DNA of 38,344 nt from CF-161 sp035259145 (GCA_035259145.1 DATFWQ010000020.1:1-38344), one strand, 5' to 3'; counted from the stretch's first letter, positions 15,366 to 23,067 are shown. Translations and numbers: made by a program. Notes: generated by a model from the sequence alone, not told the origin.

Positions 15366-16268
15366 TTACGAGACCATCGACACGGTGGCGAGCGCCGGCG
15401 TCACCGCTTCCGCGAGCAGCTCCAGCGCAGCGGCGTCATCGAGAAGGAAGTGCTGGAGCATGAACAGATCGACCCCTGCCTGAGCGTAGGGACGCATCTG
15501 GTCGACGACGTGTTCGGGCGTGCCGACGAACCAGCGCTCGCGGAGCGCATCCAGCGCCTGCTCCGAGTCCAGGCCTCGGAGCCGGGGAATGACCTCGGCC
15601 AGCTGCGTCACCCGGCGGCGCAGCTCGACCTCGTCCCGGCCGATAAGGTATCCGCGCATGATCGAGCGCCGGATCGTGGAGGGCTCCCGGCCGAGCTCCC
15701 GGCAGCGGGCGTCGAGGGCTGCCGACTTCTCCCTGAACGTCTCCAGGTCGGGCGTTGGGAAGTTCCACTCGGCAGCCTCGCGGGCGGTGATCTCACGAGT
15801 GCGCCGCTCCCCGCCACCGCCGATCAGCAGTGGGATCTCGCGTCCGGTGAACGTCTCGCGCAAGCGCACGATGCCTTCTTCGAGCTTGTCGAAGCGCTCG
15901 CGCCAGCCCGGCAGCGGGATGCCAAACGCCTTGTGCTCGCTCTCGTTCCAGCCGGCACCGAGGCCGAGGATCAGGCGGCCGCCCGAGAGCTCGTCCACTG
16001 CCAGCGCGATTCGGCCCAGCACGCCGGGCACGTAGAACGTCATCGGGCTGACCATGGGACCGAGCTGGATTCGCTCCGTCCACTCGGCTGCGAGCGCCAG
16101 CGCCGGCCACGCGGACAGCGACTCGCGGTCCACTCCCATCACCGACTGGAGGTGGTCGCTGGTTCGCAGCGACGCGAAGCCAAGCCTCTCCGCGTCGGTG
16201 ACTATGCGCCGCCAGCGCGTCCAGTTCAGGCCCTCCTGGGCCTCGATCATCACTCCGACCTGAGCCAT
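15366..16268 (-). CDS. LLM-class flavin/F420-dependent oxidoreductase
   Basis: A 300-residue luciferase-like TIM barrel with GGGAGGAGAG immediately before ATG 16268. Typical segments: RRIVTDAERLGFASLRTSDH near the N-terminus, LALAAEWTERIQLGPMV, RIALAVDELSGGRLILGLGA followed by GWNESEHKAFG, PLLIGGGGERRT and FVGTPEHVVDQMRPYAQAG. Members use F420 or FMN; F420 use is common in actinobacteria and is the likelier guess here. It is 17 bases upstream of the FAD oxidoreductase and probably co-transcribed with the polyketide cluster, so it may supply a redox tailoring step. The substrate is unknown. Confidence 0.9.
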   Translation of the reverse strand: MAQVGVMIEAQEGLNWTRWRRIVTDAERLGFASLRTSDHLQSVMGVDRESLSAWPALALAAEWTERIQLGPMVSPMTFYVPGVLGRIALAVDELSGGRLILGLGAGWNESEHKAFGIPLPGWRERFDKLEEGIVRLRETFTGREIPLLIGGGGERRTREITAREAAEWNFPTPDLETFREKSAALDARCRELGREPSTIRRSIMRGYLIGRDEVELRRRVTQLAEVIPRLRGLDSEQALDALRERWFVGTPEHVVDQMRPYAQAGVDLFMLQHFLLDDAAALELLAEAVTPALATVSMVS

Positions 16269-16314
16269 CTCTCCTCCCGAGTGTCGCCGAGCTAAGAAGC
16301 CAACCCTGCGGGGC

Positions 16315-17334
16315 TTACTGCCACATCTCCTTCAGTTCCGCCAGACGAAGCCAGTTGATGATCCGGTCCTGGCTCACGCCTGCCCGCCGAGCCGTCCAGA
16401 TCCCGAGGTCAACGTAGAGCAGTTGATCGGGCGCGTGCGCGTCAGAATCGAGGCTGAACAGGCAGCCGGCCGAAGCGGCGAGCCTGGCCAGCTCCGGTGA
16501 GAGGTCCATCCGGGCCGGGTCGCAGTCGATCTCCATGACCACGCCGCGCTCAGCGGCGCACCTGAACACAGCCTCGAAGTCGTACTGGGCACCGGCCCGG
16601 GAGCCCGGTCTCCGGCCGGTCGGGTGGCCGATCACGTCCACGTGCGGATGGTCGACCGCCCGGAGCATGCGCTCCGTCATCGCCGCCGGCTCCATGCGCA
16701 GCTTGACGTGCGGCGATGCGATCACGACGTCGAGGGCGGCCAGCGCCTCGTCTGGCAGGTCGAGCGAGCCGTCCTCGTTGATGTCGACCTCGATGCCCTG
16801 CAGGATCGTGATGCCCGTCAGCTCCTGGTTTGCCTGGTCGATCAGGCGCCGCTGAGCGGCCAGCCGCTCAGGGCCAAGGCCGTTGACCACGGTGATGCGG
16901 GGAGAGTGGTCGGTTACAGCCAGGTATTCGTAACCGCGGGCCTGCGCTGCTCGGGCCATGTCGATGACGGTGGCACCTCCGTCAGACCAGTCCGTGTGGG
17001 CGTGCAGGTCGCCGCGGTAGCCCATCTCTACCAGGGGGGAGATCTCGAACGGCGCCGAGTCGGCGTGCTCGGCCTGGTTCAGGTCGACGCGAAGCCGCTC
17101 GAGGTATGAGCTCCGCCCGGTGTCGACGAGCTCGGCCAGCGTGCGTGCGATGCCGGAGCCTACGCCCGGAAGCGACTCAAGCGCATTCGCGCTGCGCAGT
17201 GCAGCCAGGTCAGGGCGCTCGCGCAGCAGCAGCGAAGCCACCCGGGTGAACGCCCGCGCGCGATACCCGTCGCCCTGATGCCGCAGCAGGTAGGCGATCT
17301 CGGCAAGATAGGCAGACGCCTGATCAGGGCTCAT
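16315..17334 (-). CDS. PolX-like HhH-PHP protein lacking the polymerase domain
   Basis: A 339-residue protein starting at ATG 17334, which overlaps the methyltransferase stop (ATGA). Residues 1-100: PolX-type helical domain with a helix-hairpin-helix (LESLPGVGSGIARTLAELV). Residues 105-339: PHP phosphoesterase with its metal ligands visible, H111 and H113 (DLHAHTDWSD), D118, H143 (VTDHS), E182 (GIEVDI), H209 (ASPH), H237 (GHPTGR) and the late SLDSDAHAPDQL. Family X polymerases of bacteria have HhH, nucleotidyltransferase and PHP parts; here the nucleotidyltransferase (palm, G-S/D-x-D) segment is missing and HhH leads straight to PHP. Likely a metal-dependent nuclease or phosphatase in DNA repair, or a histidinol-phosphatase-like enzyme. 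Confidence 0.88.
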   Translation of the reverse strand: MSPDQASAYLAEIAYLLRHQGDGYRARAFTRVASLLLRERPDLAALRSANALESLPGVGSGIARTLAELVDTGRSSYLERLRVDLNQAEHADSAPFEISPLVEMGYRGDLHAHTDWSDGGATVIDMARAAQARGYEYLAVTDHSPRITVVNGLGPERLAAQRRLIDQANQELTGITILQGIEVDINEDGSLDLPDEALAALDVVIASPHVKLRMEPAAMTERMLRAVDHPHVDVIGHPTGRRPGSRAGAQYDFEAVFRCAAERGVVMEIDCDPARMDLSPELARLAASAGCLFSLDSDAHAPDQLLYVDLGIWTARRAGVSQDRIINWLRLAELKEMWQ

Positions 17335-18203
17335 CTCCCGGCTTCGGCGCGGAGGGGAAGGGGAACGCCCCCAGGTTGGGCGTGCTTCAACAGCAGACGG
17401 CGGGGCGGATGGGCCGGCCCGAAGAACTCTTCCAGGTCGGCTTCGAGCGTGACCGGCGGCGATGGGTAGCTGCGCATCTCGTATCCACGAGCCTGCCACC
17501 AGGACGGCTCTTCGGGCGAGATCAGCGCTATGACACCACCCGGACGGGCACAGCGCTCGAGCTCCGCAACCACCTGCTCACCACCGAGGGGCGGATGGGG
17601 GCCGAACGTGGCGCACGACACAACCAGGTCTGCCCAGCCGGATCCGATCGGCAGTCGGTGGCCGACGGCGGCGACCACGCAGACACCCGGGTGTCGTTCC
17701 CGCAGCAGGCGGCGGAGAGGTAGGCACGGCTCGAGCGCGATCAGCGTGTCCGCTCGTCCGGCCAGCGCCGCCGTGAGCCGGCCGCTGCCGGCGGCGACCT
17801 CCAGCACGCGGGCACCATCCGCCGGAAGGTCCGCCAGCAGCCCTGGCGCCACCGGCTCCGCCGCGGCGAGGCGGTCCCAGAGCTCCGGCGCGAGCTCGTA
17901 TGTGAGGTACCAGAATGAGCCCCGCACCAGCCGTCGCGCCGCGGCGTCGCGTTCCGCCGGCGCCACCCGTCGTTGGCCCAGGCGGAGCAGGCGCTCGCCG
18001 CGCGGCGCCGGCAGCGCCCACGCTATGGCGTAAAGAGCCTCGTGGTCGCCTCCCATCGCGGCGGCGACGTCCTCCAGTGGCGGCGAGCTGGGTCCGGGGT
18101 CGAAGAGCAGGTTCAGGGTCGTACGGCCCAACCGGGCCAGGTCGGCAGCCCGGAAGCGGCTGCTTCCAGGCGGGGCGGCGGCCACGGCTTCGGCGTAGCG
18201 CAC
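17331..18203 (-). CDS. Class I SAM-dependent methyltransferase
   Basis: A 290-residue protein from GTG 18203. Residues 1-120 are a helical region (FRAADLARLGRTTLNLLFDP, then RLVRGSFWYLTYELAPELWD). Then comes the Rossmann methyltransferase: motif I VLEVAAGSGRLTAALA, acidic end LIALEP, motif II/IV WADLVVSCATFGPHP and CARPGGVIALISPEEPSWW. The fold is complete. Coupled by ATGA to the PHP gene. The substrate is not apparent; the fused N-terminal segment is not one I can name. A TATACT box sits 9 bases upstream of the GTG, which would give an almost leaderless transcript. Confidence 0.85.
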   Translation of the reverse strand: MRYAEAVAAAPPGSSRFRAADLARLGRTTLNLLFDPGPSSPPLEDVAAAMGGDHEALYAIAWALPAPRGERLLRLGQRRVAPAERDAAARRLVRGSFWYLTYELAPELWDRLAAAEPVAPGLLADLPADGARVLEVAAGSGRLTAALAGRADTLIALEPCLPLRRLLRERHPGVCVVAAVGHRLPIGSGWADLVVSCATFGPHPPLGGEQVVAELERCARPGGVIALISPEEPSWWQARGYEMRSYPSPPVTLEADLEEFFGPAHPPRRLLLKHAQPGGVPLPLRAEAGR

Positions 18204-18211
18204 GGGGTGTC

Positions 18212-18217
18212 AGTATA
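18212..18217 (-). promoter_or_regulatory. Candidate -10 box for the methyltransferase-PHP pair
   Basis: TATACT on the minus strand (18217-18212) lies 8 bases before the GTG start at 18203, in a locally AT-rich spot of the 103-base divergent gap with folE. No good -35 box is seen. The rest of the gap holds no clear signal for folE. Confidence 0.35.
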
Positions 18218-18306
18218 TGTAGGGCCGGAATGCTCACGATTCATGCCCACGAATTGCGAACGCGAGCTTCGATTCCGAACCCTGCGTCCGGGCCGCTGGT
18301 CCCGCG

Positions 18307-18882
18307 ATGACCGGCCTCACACGATCAGATGACCCTCTCGTGAGGCTCATCGACCAGCTTCTACGCGAGGTCGGGGAGGATGCCCGGCGGCCTGGGCTGC
18401 TGGACACTCCGAGTCGCGTAGCCAGCTCCCTGCGCCACCTGACCGACGGCTACTCGATGGACGTGCAGGACGCCGTCGGGGACGCGATTTTCGAGCAGGA
18501 CTACGACGAAATGATCCTGGTCCGCGACATCCCCGTCTACAGCCTGTGCGAACACCATTTGCTGCCGTTCTTCGGTGCCGCGCACGTGGCGTACGTGCCG
18601 CGTGGGCGGGTGGTGGGGCTCAGCAAGATCCCACGCCTTGTCGATCTCTTTGCACACCGGCTGCAGCTGCAGGAGCGTATGACGCGCCAGGTGGCGGATG
18701 CTCTGGTGGAGGTGACCGCACCGAAGGGTGTTGCCGTCGTGGTGGAGGCGCGCCACATGTGCATGGAGATGCGAGGTGTGGAGAAGGGAGGGGAGACCGT
18801 CACCTCCTGCATGCTCGGCTGCTTTCGCACCGACGCCCGCTCACGGGCAGAGTTCCTTCAGCTGATTCACCAGGCGCATTAA
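18307..18882 (+). CDS. folE: GTP cyclohydrolase I
   Basis: A 191-residue enzyme of normal length that converts GTP to 7,8-dihydroneopterin triphosphate, the first step to tetrahydrofolate (and pterin) cofactors. Family signatures are intact: SLCEHHLLPFFGAAHVAYVP, GLSKIPRLVDLFAHRLQLQE and EARHMCMEMRGVEK. Zinc ligands Cys81, His84 and Cys152 are all present, as is the catalytic H83 of the CEHH motif. The ATG at 18307 is used. It stands alone: the other folate genes are not next to it, and the following genes are convergent. Confidence 0.97.
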   Translation: MTGLTRSDDPLVRLIDQLLREVGEDARRPGLLDTPSRVASSLRHLTDGYSMDVQDAVGDAIFEQDYDEMILVRDIPVYSLCEHHLLPFFGAAHVAYVPRGRVVGLSKIPRLVDLFAHRLQLQERMTRQVADALVEVTAPKGVAVVVEARHMCMEMRGVEKGGETVTSCMLGCFRTDARSRAEFLQLIHQAH

Positions 18883-18893
18883 CGGGGCGCCGG

Positions 18894-19352
18894 TCAATCC
18901 TTTGGTTGCCCGCGCCGGCTGCCCGCCAGGGCGGCGAGCAGGCGCGGGGCCAGCGCCCTCGCAGCCGCCGTGCCGGCGGCCCCTGCCGCCGCCACGATGA
19001 GCCGCTCCCAGCGCGGCTGGGGCTGCTCCGCGCTGACCTGCCGGTCGCCGGCGGAGAACCGCAGCGACCGCACCCGCTTGCGCAGCCGCCGCGCTGAGCG
19101 GCGCGCTCGGCCGAGCTCCAGGCCCGGCGGCACCACTCGTCGCAGGCGCTCGCCCGCGGTGGCCGGTCGAGTCAGCCGGTAGATGACGAGTCCGCCCAGC
19201 AGCAGCACGCCGGCCGCCGCTCCGGCGGCCACGACCATCACGGCTCGTCGCACCTGCCTCTGCCCGCGCTCTCTGAGCTGTTCGATCTTGGGTTCCATGG
19301 AGCCGCGAAGCTCTACGATCTGTCGTCCGATTTGATCTGACGAAGGGCCCAA
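18894..19352 (-). CDS. Small one- or two-span membrane protein (DUF3618-like)
   Basis: A 152-residue protein starting at TTG 19352 with GGAGGAG about 9 bases upstream, inside the end of the preceding gene (40-base overlap). The N-terminus (DQIGRQIVELRGSMEPKIEQ) resembles the DUF3618 helix seen in actinobacteria, then a membrane span VMVVAAGAAAGVLLLGGLVI, a highly basic linker (RARRSARRLRKRVRSLRF) and a second Ala-rich hydrophobic part (LIVAAAGAAGTAAARALAPR). Such proteins are commonly paired with a holin-like/DUF1469 gene, as here; they are thought to act at the cell envelope but their role is unknown. Confidence 0.75.
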   Translation of the reverse strand: MGPSSDQIGRQIVELRGSMEPKIEQLRERGQRQVRRAVMVVAAGAAAGVLLLGGLVIYRLTRPATAGERLRRVVPPGLELGRARRSARRLRKRVRSLRFSAGDRQVSAEQPQPRWERLIVAAAGAAGTAAARALAPRLLAALAGSRRGQPKD

Positions 19353-19711
19353 TTCCTCGTCTCCTCCAGGCTGCTCAGAGTGCGCCGCAAGGGCTGGAGG
19401 CGAAGCCGCAGCCTCCCCACCAGCGCGAGCAGCGCGCCGACAACGACGTAGCCGCCCAACCAGATGGCGGCGCCTGCCAGGTGGTTCGACCAGAGCAGAA
19501 CCAGGAACACCGGAAGCGCCACCAGAAGCGCCAGCAAGAACAGCAGGGCACCGAACGCGAGCAGCCCGATCGCGACGCCATTCCGCAGCAGCAGTTCGCG
19601 AATCTCTTGCTTGGCCAGCTCGATGTTGAGCCGGACCAGGTCCTGAGCGTCCTGGATTATGTCCCTGGCCAGGTGTGCCGAGGACTCTGATGGTCGCTCA
19701 GGCCTGTTCAC
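19313..19711 (-). CDS. Phage-holin-3-like / DUF1469 membrane protein
   Basis: A 132-residue protein with an amphipathic N-terminal helix (LARDIIQDAQDLVRLNIELA), a following basic turn (KQEIRELLLRNG), and two membrane spans (IGLLAFGALLFLLALLVALP and AAIWLGGYVVVGALLALVG). This is the layout of the actinobacterial holin-X/DUF1469 family, which is chromosomal and not necessarily phage-derived. The start is taken as GTG 19711; a clear Shine-Dalgarno is lacking, so it could begin some residues later. Its last 40 bases overlap the DUF3618-like gene. It is divergent from the ArsR-ino1 operon. Confidence 0.78.
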   Translation of the reverse strand: MNRPERPSESSAHLARDIIQDAQDLVRLNIELAKQEIRELLLRNGVAIGLLAFGALLFLLALLVALPVFLVLLWSNHLAGAAIWLGGYVVVGALLALVGRLRLRLQPLRRTLSSLEETRNWALRQIKSDDRS

Positions 19712-19753
19712 TGTCAAGAAAGAATACGGTTGGTCCACAAGAAACGCACATCT

Positions 19754-19806
19754 GGAACGACGGTTCCTGCACCTGGGCGGCTGTTCCCACATAAAGGACT
19801 CTTTAT
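19754..19806 (+). promoter_or_regulatory. AT-rich control region with two dyads upstream of arsR-ino1
   Basis: The 123-base divergent gap (19712-19834) is strikingly AT-rich for this genome. It holds GGAAC-GACG-GTTCC (19754-19767) and ATAAAG-GACT-CTTTAT (19791-19806); a third ATAAAG lies at 19821-19826. TATATG next to the second dyad could be a -10. ArsR proteins bind AT-rich dyads of this kind across the promoter, so the 19791 dyad is the best operator candidate. Confidence 0.45.
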
Positions 19807-19834
19807 ATGTTAGTGTTTCGATAAAGAAAAGAGT

Positions 19835-20143
19835 ATGTATTCTGAGTTCGAACGCCGGCAGCTCCCCGCCCACTTCAGGGCGCTGGCCAGTCCCACCCGT
19901 CTCCGCATGCTCGAGAGACTGGCCGAGGGCGAGCTGAGCGTGAAGGAGCTGGCCGCGGCGCTGCGTATGAGCCAGCCCCGCGTGAGCTGGCACCTGGCCC
20001 TGCTGCGCCGGGGCGGCGTGATCCGAACTCGGAAGCATGGCCGGCAGGTCCACTGCTCCGTGGACCTTGATGGCATCCGCCGCCACCAACTGGCCTTGTG
20101 GGAGCTGCTCAACGAAAAACGAACGATTGGAGTGAGGGTATGA
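19835..20143 (+). CDS. ArsR-family winged-helix regulator, coupled to ino1
   Basis: A 102-residue DNA-binding protein. HTH core: FRALASPTRLRMLERLAEGE, LSVKELAAALRMSQPRVSWH, then the wing LLRRGGVIRTRKHGRQVHCS. The metal-sensing ELCVCDL motif of arsenic/cadmium sensors is replaced by ELSVKEL, with no Cys, so a metal sensor of the alpha-3 type is unlikely. It ends in an ATGA overlap with myo-inositol-phosphate synthase, so the regulator and the enzyme are made together. ArsR next to ino1 also occurs in actinobacteria, and this coupling argues that it controls inositol lipid synthesis; the signal is not known. An AT-rich dyad lies upstream. Confidence 0.92.
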   Translation: MYSEFERRQLPAHFRALASPTRLRMLERLAEGELSVKELAAALRMSQPRVSWHLALLRRGGVIRTRKHGRQVHCSVDLDGIRRHQLALWELLNEKRTIGVRV

Positions 20144-21321
20144 AGAACGGAAAGCACGGACACGCCAGCGTCAGGGTCGCCATCGTCGGAGTGGGCAACT
20201 GCGCCTCCTCCTTTGTCCAGGGGGTGCGGTACTACCGGGAGGCGCCGCCGGACGACTTCGTGCCCGGCTTGATGCACGTCAACCTGGGCGGCTACCACGT
20301 GCGCGACATCGAGTTCGTGGCCGCCTTCGACGTCGACAGAGAGAAGGTCGGCAAGGACCTCTCGGAGGCCATCTGGGCCGGGCCCAACAACACCGTCAAG
20401 TTCTGTGAGGTGCCGCACCTGGGCGTTCGCGTCGAGCGCGGCATGACCCACGACGGCATCGGCAAGTATCTGAGCGACGTCGTGACGAAGGCGCCGGGCG
20501 AGACGAGCGACGTGGTCGGCATCCTCAAAGCGACCGGGGCGGACGTCGTCGTCAACTATCTTCCGGTCGGGTCGGAAGAGGCGACCAAGTGGTACGTCGA
20601 GCAGGCGCTGAGCGCCGGCTGCGCGTTCGTCAACTGCATCCCTGTCTTCATTGCCCGCGAGCACTACTGGCAGGGCCGTTTCGAGCAGAGGGGCCTCCCG
20701 ATCATCGGCGACGACATCAAATCTCAGGTTGGCGCCACAATCGTCCACCGGACGCTGGCCAGGCTTTTTCGCGAGCGTGGGGTCAAGCTGGAGCGCACGT
20801 ATCAGCTCAACTTCGGCGGCAACACGGACTTCCTCAACATGCTCGAGCGAGAGCGCTTGATGTCAAAGAAGATCTCCAAGACCCGTTCGGTGACGTCGCA
20901 GCTGGACTACGAGGTCGGCGCGGACAACGTGCACATCAGCCCATCCGACTACGTGCCCTGGCTGCGCGACCGCAAGTGGGCGCAGATCCGGCTGGAGGGC
21001 CGCAGCTTCGGCGACGTGCCGCTCAACGTCGAGCTGAAGCTGGAGGTGCACGACTCCCCGAATTCGGCCGGCATCGTGATAGACGCCGTCCGCTGCTGCA
21101 AGCTGGCGCTCGAGCATGGCCTCTCGGGCACGCTGGAAGGGCCGAGCGCATACTTCATGAAGTCGCCACCTCAGCAGTACACCGACAACGACGCCCGCCG
21201 GCTGACTGAGGAGTTCATCGCGAACTATCAGCGGACCGTCGAGGGGCAGTCCGACCCTTCGCACACCGGCGCTTCCGCGCTCGCAGAGGCTGAACACCCC
21301 GCTGCAACCGCTCAAGACTAG
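20140..21321 (+). CDS. ino1: Myo-inositol-1-phosphate synthase
   Basis: A 393-residue enzyme that converts glucose 6-phosphate to myo-inositol 1-phosphate with NAD. Start ATG 20140, with TGGAGTGAGGGT just upstream. NAD motif VAIVGVGNCASSFVQGV, then PGLMHVNLGGYHVRDIEFVA, VVNYLPVGSEEATKWYVEQA, FVNCIPVFIA, GDDIKSQVGATIVHRTLARL, QLNFGGNTDFLNM and KLEVHDSPNSAGIVIDAVR. The GDDIKSQ-GAT and NFGGN-DF blocks carry the catalytic Lys and Asp residues. The length fits the actinobacterial/archaeal type rather than the longer eukaryotic one. First enzyme of the inositol-lipid operon: its product feeds the CDP-alcohol transferase at 24221. Confidence 0.97.
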   Translation: MKNGKHGHASVRVAIVGVGNCASSFVQGVRYYREAPPDDFVPGLMHVNLGGYHVRDIEFVAAFDVDREKVGKDLSEAIWAGPNNTVKFCEVPHLGVRVERGMTHDGIGKYLSDVVTKAPGETSDVVGILKATGADVVVNYLPVGSEEATKWYVEQALSAGCAFVNCIPVFIAREHYWQGRFEQRGLPIIGDDIKSQVGATIVHRTLARLFRERGVKLERTYQLNFGGNTDFLNMLERERLMSKKISKTRSVTSQLDYEVGADNVHISPSDYVPWLRDRKWAQIRLEGRSFGDVPLNVELKLEVHDSPNSAGIVIDAVRCCKLALEHGLSGTLEGPSAYFMKSPPQQYTDNDARRLTEEFIANYQRTVEGQSDPSHTGASALAEAEHPAATAQD

Positions 21322-21331
21322 CTACCACGTG

Positions 21332-22165
21332 ATGGCGCGCCTCACGCGGGCGGTCCCGCCCAGCGTGCGCTATCCGGTGGCGGCGTTCGGTGGCACGCTG
21401 TGGTGGGCGTCCGACTCGGGTCGACGTAAGAACGCGTGCGCCAACTACGGGGCGGTCCTCGGCCTGCCCGAGGACCATCCTGAAGTCCGGCGCGTAGCCA
21501 AGAGAGCTTTCGAGAACTACACCCGGATGCTCGCAGACTTCCTGCTGATGGGCAGCCTGCAGCCCGAGGAGGTGCGGGCCATGATCCGGCTCGAAGGCCG
21601 AGAGCACGCTGACGCCGCCCTCTCCCACGGCCGAGGCGCCATCCTTGCTCTGCCGCACATGGGATCCTGGGACTTCGCAGGGTCGCTCGCCGGAATCTGG
21701 GGCTACCACATCGCCGCGGTGACGGAGAACTTCCCTGGCTCACTGAACGAGGCCGTCATGGAGACGCGATCCGCTCACGGGCTGAAGGTCATCCCACTGA
21801 ATCGCTCTGCGGTCCGAGCGATCAACCAGGTGCTCGATGAGAACGGCCTGGTGGCGCTGCCCTGCGACCTCCCGCGTGGGCCCGGGGCCGAGGTGCGATT
21901 TTTCGGCAAACGAGCGATAGTGCCGTCAGGGCCGGCCGCCATCGCGTGCAAACGGGGTTCGCCGATCGTGCCGCTCTACAGCCGCCGCGAAGGCCGGCTG
22001 CACTACCGCGTTCACGTCGACCCGCCGATCCAGCCACCCACCTCCGATCGCTGCCGGGGCAAGGAGGCGGCCGCGGAGTTGATGCAGCGGGTGATCGACC
22101 GGTTTGAGTCGTTCATACGCGAACACCCCGATCAGTGGTATGCCTTCCGGCACATCCTGAATTGA
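21332..22165 (+). CDS. LpxL/PatA-like acyltransferase, H-x4-D type
   Basis: A 277-residue membrane-associated acyltransferase of the LpxL/HtrB/PatA family. ATG 21332 taken; GTG 21329 is directly before it. The catalytic block is H109-x4-D114 (ALPHMGSWDFAGSLAG), followed by ENGLVALPCDLPRGPGAEVR, FFGKRAIVPSGPAAIACKRG and the end REHPDQWYAFRHI. In mycobacteria PatA (Rv2611c) acylates the mannose of phosphatidylinositol mannoside; with a PimA-like gene and a phosphatidyltransferase downstream, that is the best reading here. It overlaps the second acyltransferase gene by 4 bases (TTGA), implying a coupled pair. Which lipid and which acyl-CoA or acyl carrier are used is unknown. Confidence 0.9.
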   Translation: MARLTRAVPPSVRYPVAAFGGTLWWASDSGRRKNACANYGAVLGLPEDHPEVRRVAKRAFENYTRMLADFLLMGSLQPEEVRAMIRLEGREHADAALSHGRGAILALPHMGSWDFAGSLAGIWGYHIAAVTENFPGSLNEAVMETRSAHGLKVIPLNRSAVRAINQVLDENGLVALPCDLPRGPGAEVRFFGKRAIVPSGPAAIACKRGSPIVPLYSRREGRLHYRVHVDPPIQPPTSDRCRGKEAAAELMQRVIDRFESFIREHPDQWYAFRHILN

Positions 22166-23019
22166 TCCAGTACCGAGGGTTCCTGATCATGCAGTGGCTC
22201 GTCGAGCGCCTCCCGCGCCGTATGGGGTACGCGCTTGCGGTCCTGGTTGCTCGATTTGCTTTTCTCTTTGCGCGCAAGGCCCGCGCTTCTCTGGAGCAGA
22301 ACCTCGAGATGGTGATGCCCCAGGTGTCCCGTGGCGAGCTGCGGCGGGTCACCTGGCACAACTTCCGCAATCACTCCAAGGCTTACGCCGACCTTATGCG
22401 GCTTCCGGTAGCGCGTGTCGAGGACCTGCGAGCACTGCTCCACGCCGAAGGAATCGAGCACCTGGAGGCGGCTCGCGCACGAGGCCGCGGCGTGCTGGTC
22501 ATCTCCGCTCACATGGGGTCATGGGAGGTGGCCGCAGCGATCTGGTCGGCGACCGTGGCTCCGGTGTCCCTCTTCGCCGAGGAGCTGGAGCCGGAGGAGC
22601 TGTTCGAGTGGTACCGCTGCACGCGTGCGCGGCTGGGCATCAGCGTGCTTCCGATCACGCGCACCGGCCTGCGCCAGGTGCTGCAGGCCCTTGACAACGA
22701 GGAGATGGTGGTCACGGCCATCGACCGCGACGTCCTCGGCACCGGGATCATGGTCGACTTCTTCGGCCGGCCCGCCCGCATCCCCGACGGGCCGGCAGCA
22801 ATCGCGCTGCGCAAAGGCACTCCGCTGCTGCCGGTGGCCGTGTACAGGTTGCCCGACGACACCTTCCAGGCCGTCGGGTACCCGCCCATCTTCGCTGAGG
22901 CCACAGGGGACCGGCCGGTGGACGTACGGCGCGTCACCGGTCAGCTGGTACGGCGGCTGGAAGAGATGATCCGCGACCACCCCGAGCAGTGGCACGTCCC
23001 GCATCGCATATGGCCTTAG
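22162..23019 (+). CDS. LpxL/PatA-like acyltransferase, H-x4-E type
   Basis: A 285-residue second acyltransferase. Start TTG 22162 overlaps the previous stop (TTGA) and restores the family opening (MIQYRGFLIMQWLVERLPRR); ATG 22189 is the alternative. The segment GYALAVLVARFAFLFARKAR is hydrophobic. Catalytic block: H117-x4-E122 (ISAHMGSWEVAAA), where the first copy has Asp. Later blocks: VVTAIDRDVLGTGIMVDFFG, ARIPDGPAAIALRKGTPLLP and IRDHPEQWHVPHRIWP. The two proteins share the same frame of conserved blocks but are well diverged, so they probably acylate different positions or use different acyl donors. Role in PIM-type or other glycolipid acylation inferred from the neighbours. Confidence 0.9.
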   Translation: MIQYRGFLIMQWLVERLPRRMGYALAVLVARFAFLFARKARASLEQNLEMVMPQVSRGELRRVTWHNFRNHSKAYADLMRLPVARVEDLRALLHAEGIEHLEAARARGRGVLVISAHMGSWEVAAAIWSATVAPVSLFAEELEPEELFEWYRCTRARLGISVLPITRTGLRQVLQALDNEEMVVTAIDRDVLGTGIMVDFFGRPARIPDGPAAIALRKGTPLLPVAVYRLPDDTFQAVGYPPIFAEATGDRPVDVRRVTGQLVRRLEEMIRDHPEQWHVPHRIWP

Positions 23020-23067
23020 AAGGCAGCCCCAAATGACGGTCGGCACTGAAGGGTTCACACTGAGAAG

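Noticed and set aside
19712..19717. TTGACA (minus strand) as a promoter for the holin-like gene
   Set aside because: It directly touches the GTG start and no -10 box follows at 16-18 bases; the match is likely chance, unless the true start is further downstream.
21332..23019. Lipid A (LPS) acyltransferases
   Set aside because: The family fits, but no LPS genes are near and the neighbours are ino1, PimA-like and a phosphatidyltransferase, so PIM-type lipids are more likely.
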